Of a stretch of 14,089 bases of DNA, positions 6,429-12,631 are shown one piece after another (positions within the stretch are counted from its first letter, which is position 1; each line of letters begins with the position of its first letter). The notes below the pieces were generated by a model. That model made no database searches. It had not been told where the DNA came from and worked only from the letters and a program-made list of their open reading frames with translations. Position numbers and translations under genes: made by a program. Source of the DNA: Chloroflexota bacterium (lineage in GTDB: Bacteria > Chloroflexota > UBA6077); assembly GCA_021806765.1 (NCBI GenBank), contig JAJZQR010000125.1:1-14089 (forward strand), in the 5' to 3' direction.

Positions 6429-6823
6429 ATACCTCCCAGGGGATGTAGCTTCGCTTCCGGCAGCCTGCAGGTTCTGGACCATCGTGATGGCCCAAACACC
6501 GATGGGTAGCGTAGGCAGGATTGCGGAAAAGCCGTACGGGCAGACTGCGTGTCTGCCCTCTAGCCGAGAAGGCGCGTAGCCATGGGAGGTTTAGCCTGGA
6601 TTGTTCGCGGCAGCCGGCGGCAAGAGAGCAAGCCTGTAGCCGCAGGCTTTACGCCTGCGCGGTCCACGTGGTGAAGCTGCACTCTGCCGATCCCGGCTAC
6701 GCGCACCCATAAAGGGTGCGGCTACAACGCCGATGAATGATCCAGATGAGAGCGCACACGTAGCGTGACGCGAGCGAGCGCAGCGTCACGGCCCCTGCAG
6801 ACACTACTGAGGCAAAGGACTCC
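6429..6823. repeat. Non-coding cluster of palindromic REP-like elements
   Basis: I see no gene here, but at least four separate palindromes. The first is an 8-bp perfect hairpin at 6538-6558 (gggcagac, loop tgcgt, gtctgccc). Next is a facing pair at 6636-6725 (listed separately). Then comes the 25-nt GTGACG palindrome at 6765-6789, immediately preceded by GTAGC. Last is a 6-bp hairpin at 6807-6827 (ctgagg / cctcag) overlapping the stop of the HD gene. The tetranucleotide GTAG or its complement recurs at hairpin edges, as in the GTAG class of REP elements. Confidence 0.65.
6636..6725. repeat. REPIN-like element: two GTAGCC-headed hairpins in inverted orientation
   Basis: The 90-bp unit has perfect 9-nt inverted termini, GTAGCCGCA (6636-6644) and TGCGGCTAC (6717-6725). 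Each end forms its own 7-bp hairpin: cgcaggc, loop tttac, gcctgcg (6641-6659), and cgcaccc, loop ataaa, gggtgcg (6702-6720). This matches the layout of REP doublets (REPINs), which are normally spread by RAYT Y1 transposases. No such transposase gene is in the window. Confidence 0.65.
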
Positions 6824-7534
6824 TCAGAACACTCGGGTGTTGTTGATGTTCAGCTCGAACTGACACTTCAGGAACTGAGCGGCCTTCCGCGCCATCAGCA
6901 TGCGGGGGAGGAAGATCTCGAAGTAGTCCAGCACACCACCGGGTAGGGCCTCGGTCTCGATGGACAGGTCGTAGGCTATCACCTGCCTCTTGGCATCGAC
7001 CCGCACGTAGCTGCGGCGGGCGGCATAGTTGACCCGATCGTGGTTGTCGAAGGTATCCGGATTCGGGTTCCGGACCCGGCTTCGGTGCACGTCGGACTTG
7101 TCCGCCAGGATCAGGGCGGCACTCAGGTCGCTGACCGGCTCCCCATCGCCCTCGTCGTGGTTGGCGATGGCGGTCACCACGTCCACGATCTCCTCGGGCG
7201 GCATTCCCATCCCCTGGAGCAACCCCATGGCGATGGTCCCACCGGCGGAGTTGTGTCCCCGGCGGCCCACAAGGTTCCCCACGTCGTGGAGGTAGCCGGC
7301 AATAGCCCCCAGTTCGGCGCGCCGTTGGGGCGCCTGCAGCTGCATCAAGATCCCGTGGGTAACGGTGGACACCAGGCTGGCGTGCCGCAGCCCATGCTCG
7401 GTGTAACCCTTCAGGATGGCCTGCTGGTCCGCACCCTCCAGATAGCAGCGGATCTCCTGAGAGGATCGAACCATATCCAGGGTCACGACCTGAAACCGGC
7501 CGTGGCCGTTCGCCGTCTCCAATTCAGACACCAT
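6824..7534 (-). CDS. HD-domain metal-dependent phosphohydrolase
   Basis: This 236-residue protein belongs to the HD superfamily, whose members hydrolyse phosphoester or phosphoanhydride bonds of nucleotides and related compounds. The metal site is complete: H51, H83-D84 (YLHDVGN), H94 (GRRGHN), H126-D127 (ANHDEGD) and D145 (LADKSD). Extra histidines beyond the minimal H...HD...D pattern suggest a two-metal centre. No nucleotidyltransferase, GYP or RelA synthetase domain is attached, so the substrate is open. The start has AAAGGAG 7 nt upstream. It lies 15 nt after the gene for the membrane-anchored Pro/Thr-rich protein, so the two are almost certainly cotranscribed. The stop codon overlaps a small hairpin that may help end the transcript. 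Confidence 0.85.
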   Translation of the reverse strand: MVSELETANGHGRFQVVTLDMVRSSQEIRCYLEGADQQAILKGYTEHGLRHASLVSTVTHGILMQLQAPQRRAELGAIAGYLHDVGNLVGRRGHNSAGGTIAMGLLQGMGMPPEEIVDVVTAIANHDEGDGEPVSDLSAALILADKSDVHRSRVRNPNPDTFDNHDRVNYAARRSYVRVDAKRQVIAYDLSIETEALPGGVLDYFEIFLPRMLMARKAAQFLKCQFELNINNTRVF

Positions 7535-7549
7535 AGCGACGCTCCTTTC

Positions 7550-8185
7550 CTAATGTGACGGCGTCGGCGTGGCCTCCGCAGAGGGCCGAGTCGGCGTCCA
7601 GGTAGGCGGCATTGGCGGCACGTAGACGGGGTTGGCGGGCTGGGGCACCGCCGTCGGCGTGGCCCCTGGAGCCCCTGCCGTTGCCGTGGGGGGCAGGCCG
7701 GGAGTTACCCACATCGGGAACGTGGGCGTCGGGGTCGGCTGCACCGTCGGGGTAGCCCCGGGCGTCCCCGCCCCCGGAGTCGGTTGGGCGGCCGTCCCCG
7801 TGGCGACACTCGACTGACTCGGGGTCGGCGTCCTGGTGGGCACCGGAGTGTTGCGAACCGGAGGCGCGACGTAGGGTTTCGGCGTCGGCGGGGGCGGAAC
7901 AGGATGGTATATGGAAGAGGTAGGCTCTGGCCCGGCCGTCGGCATTGCCCCGCGGGGAAGTTCAACCGTCGCCGTGGCCAAGGGCGTCGCAATCGGGGTC
8001 GCTTCGGTCGGGGTGGAGATGGTCCGGGCCGCTTCCGCGTGGCGGCTGGAGGCAACCAGGCCCAGGAACCCGAGGCTATAGAGCCACGAAGAGAAGAGGA
8101 AGAGAGCGGTGGCGGTCCCCAGGGCCACCTTCTTCACGTCGCTCAGCTGATCGAACCAGTGCCAGAAATCGCGCAATCTATCCAC
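7550..8185 (-). CDS. Membrane-anchored Pro/Thr-rich surface protein
   Basis: This 211-residue protein has a short cytoplasmic N-terminus with aromatic and basic residues. One hydrophobic segment follows (about residues 21-46), then a low-complexity exterior of about 160 residues dominated by Pro, Thr, Ala and Ser, with TPTPT, PPPPTP and GAPGATPT runs. The basic residues before the membrane segment predict N-inside, C-outside topology. No folded domain is visible, so it may be a cell-wall-spanning stalk, an O-glycosylated spacer or an anchor. Low-complexity PT linkers of this kind are frequent in Chloroflexota. The GTG at 8185 has GAGG 7 nt upstream. It is followed after 15 nt by the HD hydrolase gene. 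High GC makes long shadow frames overlap it, but only this frame has a membrane segment and a good start. Confidence 0.75.
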   Translation of the reverse strand: MDRLRDFWHWFDQLSDVKKVALGTATALFLFSSWLYSLGFLGLVASSRHAEAARTISTPTEATPIATPLATATVELPRGAMPTAGPEPTSSIYHPVPPPPTPKPYVAPPVRNTPVPTRTPTPSQSSVATGTAAQPTPGAGTPGATPTVQPTPTPTFPMWVTPGLPPTATAGAPGATPTAVPQPANPVYVPPMPPTWTPTRPSAEATPTPSH

Positions 8186-8200
8186 GAAATAACCTCAAGA

Positions 8201-8260
8201 GGGGGACGGGGGCCAAGGGTCGGGGACCGGCATTCGCTCTGACCCCTGACCCCCGTCCCC
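8201..8260. terminator. Strong inverted repeat downstream of serA, with a G-quadruplex-type motif
   Basis: An 11-bp perfect pairing (ggggacggggg at 8202-8212 with cccccgtcccc at 8250-8260) extends inward through about 9 more positions with two mismatches, giving a stem of about 20 bp. It begins 4 nt past the serA stop, where a terminator or message-stabilising hairpin would sit, though no U-run follows. The plus-strand left arm has four runs of 3-5 G in 25 nt (8201-8225), which fits the simple G-quadruplex pattern. The inner tgacccc-like units echo the heptad style seen elsewhere in the window. Confidence 0.5.
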
Positions 8261-8263
8261 ACA

Positions 8264-9850
8264 TCAGATCTTCACCGCCCGAATGGCGTGGATGTCCGGG
8301 ACCGCCAGCAGCTTCTCCACCAACTCCGGTCCCACAGGGTCGTCGACGCCGATCACCATCACGGCCTCGCCCTTGGGAGCCAGCCGCCCCACCGCCATGA
8401 AGGAGATGTTGACGTTGGCGTTGCCCAGCGCCGTCCCCACGTGGCCGATCATCCCCGGCCGGTCTCGGTGGTAGCTGAACAGCATGGAGCCCCCCGCCAG
8501 CACCACGTCCACCCAGTACTGATCTACCCGCACCAGGTGGGGCTCGCCCAGCACCGTCGTCCCGGCTACCACGTGGGTGGAGCGGTCGGTGTCCAGCTGT
8601 ATGGTGATCAGATTGCTGTAGCTGTTGACCTGCCCGGTCTTGCGCTCCACCACGTTCAGCCCCCGGGCTCGTGCGATGACCGGCGCGTTGACCAGGTTGA
8701 TCTCCTCCGCCAGGATCGGCTGCAGCAGCCCCTTGATGACCATCGCCTTGAGGGGCGCCGTGTCCAGCTCCGCCAGCTCCCCGGCATAGGTCACCTCGAT
8801 GGAACGCAGCTGCCCCTCCGAGAGCTGGGTCACCAGGCTGCCCAGCTTGGCCGTCAGATCCATGTAGGGGCCGAGGACCGACATGGCCTCGGGCAGGATC
8901 ACCGGGGCGTTCACGGCGTATCGCGCGGAGCGGCCCTGCAGCACCTCCACGATCTGCTCCGCCACGTCCAGGGCAACCCCCACCTGCGCCTCCGCCGTGG
9001 ATCCCGCCAGATGAGGAGTTGCCACCACCCTGTCGTGGCGCAACAGCGGACTGTCGGCCGGCAGAGGCTCCTGAACGAAGACGTCCAGGGCAGCCCCCGC
9101 GATCACCCCCTGGTCCAGGGCTTCCAGGAGAGCAGCTTCGTCCACGATGCCCCCTCGGGCGCAGTTGATCAGCCGGGCCGAGGGCTTCATCCGTCTCAGC
9201 TGCTCGGTCCCGATCAGTCCCCGGGTCTGAGGAGTCAGGGGTACGTGAAGGGTGACGAAGTCGGCCCGCTGCAGCAGGTCGTCCAGTTCCACCGCCTCGA
9301 TCCCCAGCTTCTGGGCGTGCTCTGCGGAGAGGTAGGGATCGTAAGCGATCACCCGCATCTCCAACCCCTGGGCGCGCCGGGCCACCTCCGTCCCAATCCG
9401 GCCCAACCCCACCACGCCCAGCAGCTTGTCCCTCAGCTCGACCCCCATGAAGCGGGATCGTTTCCACTCTCCCGAACGGAGGGAGATGTAGGCCTGAGGG
9501 ATGTGGCGCGCCAGGGCCAGCATCATGCCCACTGTGTGCTCGGCGGCGGCGATGTTGTTGCCGGTGGGGGCGTTCACCACCACTATGCCCCTGCGCGTCG
9601 CGGCGGCCACATCGATGTTGTCGACGCCGACACCGGCCCGGCCGATCACCTGCAGCCGGCTTGCCTTCTCGATCACTTCGGCCGTCACCTTGGTCTCGCT
9701 GCGAACCACCAGGGCATCGTACTGGGGGATTATCCGGATCAACTCCTCCGGCTTCACCCCGACCTTCAGGTCCACCTCGGCGTGCTGCCGCAGGTACTCC
9801 ACCCCGTCTTCAGCTACCGGATCGCTAACCAGTACTCTCATGGTCACCAT
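8264..9850 (-). CDS. serA: D-3-phosphoglycerate dehydrogenase, long form with C-terminal ACT domain
   Basis: SerA oxidises 3-phosphoglycerate with NAD to 3-phosphohydroxypyruvate, the first step of serine synthesis. The 528 residues match the type I (long) enzyme: substrate- and NAD-binding domains, an intervening domain (about 320-450), and a C-terminal ACT domain (about 455-528) likely to bind serine for feedback control. GLGRIG (148-153) and D171 form the NAD site. The catalytic residues are R232 (CARGG), E261 (QEPLP) and H280 (TPHLAGST). ATG at 9850 and ATG at 9841 are both possible; the second gives the family-typical MRVLVSD, and neither has a clear Shine-Dalgarno sequence. serC and serB are not nearby. 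A near-consensus promoter precedes it and a strong inverted repeat follows, so it may be a single-gene transcript. Confidence 0.95.
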   Translation of the reverse strand: MVTMRVLVSDPVAEDGVEYLRQHAEVDLKVGVKPEELIRIIPQYDALVVRSETKVTAEVIEKASRLQVIGRAGVGVDNIDVAAATRRGIVVVNAPTGNNIAAAEHTVGMMLALARHIPQAYISLRSGEWKRSRFMGVELRDKLLGVVGLGRIGTEVARRAQGLEMRVIAYDPYLSAEHAQKLGIEAVELDDLLQRADFVTLHVPLTPQTRGLIGTEQLRRMKPSARLINCARGGIVDEAALLEALDQGVIAGAALDVFVQEPLPADSPLLRHDRVVATPHLAGSTAEAQVGVALDVAEQIVEVLQGRSARYAVNAPVILPEAMSVLGPYMDLTAKLGSLVTQLSEGQLRSIEVTYAGELAELDTAPLKAMVIKGLLQPILAEEINLVNAPVIARARGLNVVERKTGQVNSYSNLITIQLDTDRSTHVVAGTTVLGEPHLVRVDQYWVDVVLAGGSMLFSYHRDRPGMIGHVGTALGNANVNISFMAVGRLAPKGEAVMVIGVDDPVGPELVEKLLAVPDIHAIRAVKI

Positions 9851-9919
9851 CGACTAGGTAGGTATGAAATAGAAGCACAACCTTGGGGAAGCAAAATGGC
9901 TGCCCAGGGGACAACCTGG

Positions 9920-9948
9920 AATATACCCCATGAGGTGGGATGGGTCAA
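9920..9948 (-). promoter_or_regulatory. Sigma-70-type promoter for serA
   Basis: On the minus strand TTGACC (9948-9943) and TATATT (9925-9920) are separated by exactly 17 nt, each one mismatch from consensus. A start near 9913 gives a leader of about 63 nt before serA. A small hairpin (ccagg / cctgg, about 9904-9919) lies at the predicted start and could be an operator. This is the best promoter in the window. Confidence 0.7.
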
Positions 9949-9966
9949 GTGGACTTTATGTCGACC

Positions 9967-10392
9967 TCATGCCTTCTCGATGGTCGATGTCAGGCCGTAG
10001 CCCTCCAACCGCTCCCGGTAGAGTTCCGCCAGCTCCAGGGGGCAGACGATGACCACCGCCTGACCCTGGTGGTGGGCCGTCAGCATGATCTCCACCGCCC
10101 GTTCCCGCGTGAGTTCCGGGACGCTCCTCAACAGCGCCATGGCGACGTACCCCATCTCGTTCACGTCATCGTTGTGGAGGATCACCGCGTAGGGCGGCAG
10201 CAGATGGTGGCGCCGGACAGTCTCGGGCTGGGACGTGGTCTCGCCCGTCGACGTGGCTACCGGAATCCCCGGTTCTGTCTTCAGCATCTCCTTCAGGTGA
10301 TCATCCTCCAGGCGAGCCCGTCGGTCAGCCTCGACAGTGGGGTTGAGGCAACCTCGCCTACCGGGTTCGTCAGCGGTGCTTAACCCCCGCAT
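9967..10392 (-). CDS. clpS: ATP-dependent Clp protease adaptor ClpS
   Basis: ClpS binds substrates with bulky hydrophobic N-terminal residues (N-degrons) and delivers them to ClpAP or ClpCP. The core (about residues 60-141) is typical: PPYAVILHNDDVNEM with N74, D75 and D76 of the amino-terminus-binding pocket, and MLTAHHQGQAVV with the pocket histidine H107. It ends in CPLELAELYRERLEGYGL. The first 60 or so residues are a hydrophilic extension, longer than in most bacterial ClpS. The ATG at 10392 begins 1 nt after the stop of the nicotinamidase gene, with GAGG 7 nt upstream inside that gene, so translation is probably coupled. An internal ATG at 10287 would trim the extension, but its purine run directly abuts it. 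No clpA or clpC is in the window. Confidence 0.93.
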   Translation of the reverse strand: MRGLSTADEPGRRGCLNPTVEADRRARLEDDHLKEMLKTEPGIPVATSTGETTSQPETVRRHHLLPPYAVILHNDDVNEMGYVAMALLRSVPELTRERAVEIMLTAHHQGQAVVIVCPLELAELYRERLEGYGLTSTIEKA

Positions 10393-10393
10393 C

Positions 10394-10981
10394 TCACATC
10401 CTCAGCTGCTCCATGGTGATCACCTCGGCCCCTTTCCGCACCATCTCCGCGATGGCGCGCTCCGAATCGTGGGGTTGCAGGTTCACCCCCAGGCTGGCAT
10501 CCACCAGCAGGGTAGCCTGGAACCCTTCCTTGAGGGCCTCCAACACCGTCCACCGCACGCAGTAGTCGGTGGCCAGTCCCCCTACGTAGAGCCGCTGGAT
10601 CCCGCGCCGCCTCAACCCCTCAGCAAAGGGGGTACCATCGGGCTCGAAGGCGTCGAAGACGGAGTAGCTGTCCTTCTCCGGATCCATCCCCTTGGAGACT
10701 ACGACGGTTCCCTCGGGCAGCTTCAGATCCGGGTGGAACTCCGCACCTTTCGTCCCCTGGACGCAGTGGGGCGGCCAGAGCCCTCCGTACTCCTTGAAAT
10801 GTTTGGTGACCTTGGGGTGCCAGTCCCGTGAGGCGTACAGTAGGAACGCCGCCGCCCGGAACCGCGCCAGATACTGGTTCAGCACCGGCACCACCTGGTC
10901 GCCCTCGGGCACCGCCAGGGCACCCTCCGGCGTGAAGTCGTTCTGCACGTCCACCACCACCAGCGCGCTTCGCTCGGCCAT
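10394..10981 (-). CDS. pncA: Nicotinamidase / pyrazinamidase
   Basis: PncA deamidates nicotinamide to nicotinate, feeding the Preiss-Handler route of NAD salvage. The 195 residues contain the catalytic triad D11 (VVVDVQNDF), K97 (VVVSKG) and C141 (ATDYCVRWT). The metal ligands D53, H55 and H61 (SRDWHPKVTKHF), with H72 in WPPHC, separate nicotinamidases from other isochorismatase-fold hydrolases. The ATG at 10981 has GGAGG 6 nt upstream; the longer frame up to 11128 has no such support and crosses a palindrome-rich gap. clpS begins 1 nt after its stop. No pncB or nadD is nearby, so the pairing with clpS is unusual for a salvage gene. Confidence 0.93.
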   Translation of the reverse strand: MAERSALVVVDVQNDFTPEGALAVPEGDQVVPVLNQYLARFRAAAFLLYASRDWHPKVTKHFKEYGGLWPPHCVQGTKGAEFHPDLKLPEGTVVVSKGMDPEKDSYSVFDAFEPDGTPFAEGLRRRGIQRLYVGGLATDYCVRWTVLEALKEGFQATLLVDASLGVNLQPHDSERAIAEMVRKGAEVITMEQLRM

Positions 10982-11072
10982 CGGGCACCTCCCCTCCCTA
11001 GTGGAAAACGATGTGGACTCACTGTACAGCGAGAGCCGTCCCCGGGTACAGCCCGCATCCCAGTAACAGCGA

Positions 11073-11153
11073 GGCGGCGCCATGGCGCCGCCCCCAATCT
11101 CGAAACGGTGTAGGGCAGGACGCCCCACCCTGGTCCTGCTGCCCTGTGGCTAC
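11073..11153. repeat. Perfect palindrome and GTAG-headed hairpin between the Cys-cluster gene and pncA
   Basis: Positions 11073-11092 are a perfect 20-bp palindrome with arms ggcggcgcca and its complement. At 11110-11153 a second element starts GTAGGGCAGGAC and ends ggctac. Its arms 11113-11121 and 11133-11144 pair with one 3-nt bulge. It stops 3 nt from the upstream gene's stop codon and could end that transcript. The GTAGGGCAGG core matches 2806-2817 and 6074-6085. I see no clear promoter for pncA in this 174-nt gap. Confidence 0.55.
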
Positions 11154-11155
11154 TA

Positions 11156-12004
11156 CTAGGCCTGCAGCCAGGCGGGCAGTTCGGCATCCTTGACGCCGGC
11201 GAAGCGGCAGGCGTAGCGGCAGCTCCCGCAAACCCCTTTCGCGCCGGCCACCGGCTTCTCTCCCTTGATGCTCTCGATGAGGTCTATGGCCCTCTTCACG
11301 TTGGGCTCATCGCCCAGTGCTACCAACGTGACCGCGCCCTCGGAGCCGCCGATGCCGCCCGAGGCCACCAGCTTGGCCTCGACGTCGAAGAGGATCTTGA
11401 GGGCATCGATCTCGGTGACCGTCTTGGCTCTGGGCAGGTAGTACATACCAAAATCGGCGCCCAGGGAGTAGTCGAAGGTCTTGGCGCCGGTGTAGAGGGT
11501 CGAATCTTTCACCGAGGGCACCAGCTTCTCCAGGCCGATGGGGACGATGTAGTTCAGCCCCTGAGAGGTGATCGTGCCGATGGTGGCTGCCACCGTGCCG
11601 CCGTCGAAGCCGGAGGTGATCACCCCCACGTTCCCCTCCAGGTCGATGGCGTTGCCGCCCTTGATCACCACCGTCTCCCGGTGGAAATCCTCGAATGCCT
11701 CCTTGACGGTCTTCTGGACCACCTGCCCCCTGTGAAGGATGATGGGGAACTGGATCCGGTCTGGAGCAGCGGTGACGCACAGCAACCCGTAACTGCTGAT
11801 CCCGGCGGTGAATCGGCCGGGCTCGAAGTCTCGCCCCAGCAACTCCTGGGCGACGAAGGCGTTGGTCGTCCCGCCAGTCAGGACGACGTATGCTTTCTCC
11901 AGGGCAGCCTTCATCTCGGGCATCTGAACCACTGCCTTGGCGATCAATCGCTTGGATTCCGCCGGCGTTAGGGTGAATGCAGCCTTCAAAGTTCCTCTCC
12001 TCAT
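11156..12004 (-). CDS. Uncharacterised protein with C-terminal Cys cluster
   Basis: I do not recognise this 282-residue protein. It has no signal peptide or clear membrane span and looks cytoplasmic. Glycine-rich motifs suggest nucleotide, cofactor or phosphate binding: VLTGGTTNAF (41-50), KGGNAID with GNVGVITSGFDGGTV (115-138), and SGGIGGSEGAVTLVALGDEP (215-234). An alpha/beta architecture is likely. The C-terminus has C259, C262 and C266 (C-x2-C-x3-C in VCGSCRYAC), which could bind zinc or, with a fourth ligand, an iron-sulfur cluster. The ATG at 12004 has a weak ribosome binding site; a TTG five codons on has AGGAG 7 nt upstream and may be the true start. It follows the DinB-like gene by 16 nt and is probably cotranscribed with it. 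A conserved hypothetical family seems likely. Confidence 0.8.
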   Translation of the reverse strand: MRRGTLKAAFTLTPAESKRLIAKAVVQMPEMKAALEKAYVVLTGGTTNAFVAQELLGRDFEPGRFTAGISSYGLLCVTAAPDRIQFPIILHRGQVVQKTVKEAFEDFHRETVVIKGGNAIDLEGNVGVITSGFDGGTVAATIGTITSQGLNYIVPIGLEKLVPSVKDSTLYTGAKTFDYSLGADFGMYYLPRAKTVTEIDALKILFDVEAKLVASGGIGGSEGAVTLVALGDEPNVKRAIDLIESIKGEKPVAGAKGVCGSCRYACRFAGVKDAELPAWLQA

Positions 12005-12020
12005 CTCGACTCTGACCGCT

Positions 12021-12494
12021 CTAAGCTTCCACTGCTGCCCTGGTCTTGGCGATCTGCTGGGCGTGATCCCGGTCGTGGCGCATCAGCATCTCCGCCAGTT
12101 GCCGTCCCGTCATGGGGCCATATTTCGCGTGCCGGGCAGATCTCTCCAGATCCGCCTCGGCCAGGGTGGAGACCGCCTCCACAACCCCCTGGTGGGCGGC
12201 GCAGAGGCGAAGGAGGACCCCCGCGAGACCGTCCATTTGGGCCTCCTTCCGCTCCCCTTCCCACTCCGCGATGTCGTACTTCGTCAGATCGGCCTCGCCC
12301 TCCAGGATATCCCCGAACCGGCGCACCTGCACCCGATCCACGTCCGCCACGTGCAGGAGCACCTCCGCCGTCGACCACTCGTTCGGCTCGGGTCGGGTCC
12401 ACGCCTTGTCCTCCCGCAGCCCCTGGAGGGACTGCAACAACTCTCCCCGGGCCGCCAGCATCTCAGCCAGCAGTCCCGCGTTTCCCTTTCCCAT
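12021..12494 (-). CDS. DinB-like four-helix-bundle protein
   Basis: This 157-residue protein fits the DinB/YfiT-like putative metalloenzyme fold. The three expected metal-binding histidines are present at the usual places: H48 in EWSTAEVLLHVADVDRV, then H140 and H144 in LMRHDRDHAQQI. Some relatives are thiol transferases that use bacillithiol or mycothiol; others have no known role. The name comes from B. subtilis DNA-damage-inducible DinB and is unrelated to E. coli DNA polymerase IV. The start has GAGGAGG 4 nt upstream. The gene lies between a heptad inverted repeat and the Cys-cluster gene. Its specific reaction cannot be inferred. Confidence 0.85.
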   Translation of the reverse strand: MGKGNAGLLAEMLAARGELLQSLQGLREDKAWTRPEPNEWSTAEVLLHVADVDRVQVRRFGDILEGEADLTKYDIAEWEGERKEAQMDGLAGVLLRLCAAHQGVVEAVSTLAEADLERSARHAKYGPMTGRQLAEMLMRHDRDHAQQIAKTRAAVEA

Positions 12495-12536
12495 GTTGCC
12501 TCCTCTTCGTATTGGCCAAGTAGCGCATCCAGCAAG

Positions 12537-12609
12537 CTAGGACTGAGGACTCAGGACTGAGGACTGAGATGGCATCCCTCGGCCCTCAGTCCACAGTCCT
12601 CAGTCCTAG
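12537..12609. repeat. Second heptad (GGACTGA) inverted pair
   Basis: The outer arms CTAGGACTGAGGACT (12537-12551) and its exact reverse complement (12595-12609) form a perfect 15-bp pairing. Two mismatches and nine more pairs follow toward the centre, so a stem of about 26 bp is possible. The units are the same heptad as at 3721-3811. It lies between the end of the dihydrodipicolinate-synthase-family gene and the DinB-like gene, 23 nt past the former's stop codon. Confidence 0.85.
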
Positions 12610-12631
12610 CCGTTGCACCCTGGCCCGCTGT

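Noticed and set aside
6035..6499. 154-codon minus-strand frame overlapping the small hypothetical gene
   Set aside because: Its Trp, Ser, Thr and Arg-rich composition and its path through the REP-like pair mark it as a shadow; the 80-residue frame looks more like a protein.
8288..10000. 570-codon open frame antisense to serA
   Set aside because: It is a codon-bias shadow of serA, His/Gln/Pro/Arg-rich with no domain, and its end crosses the serA promoter.
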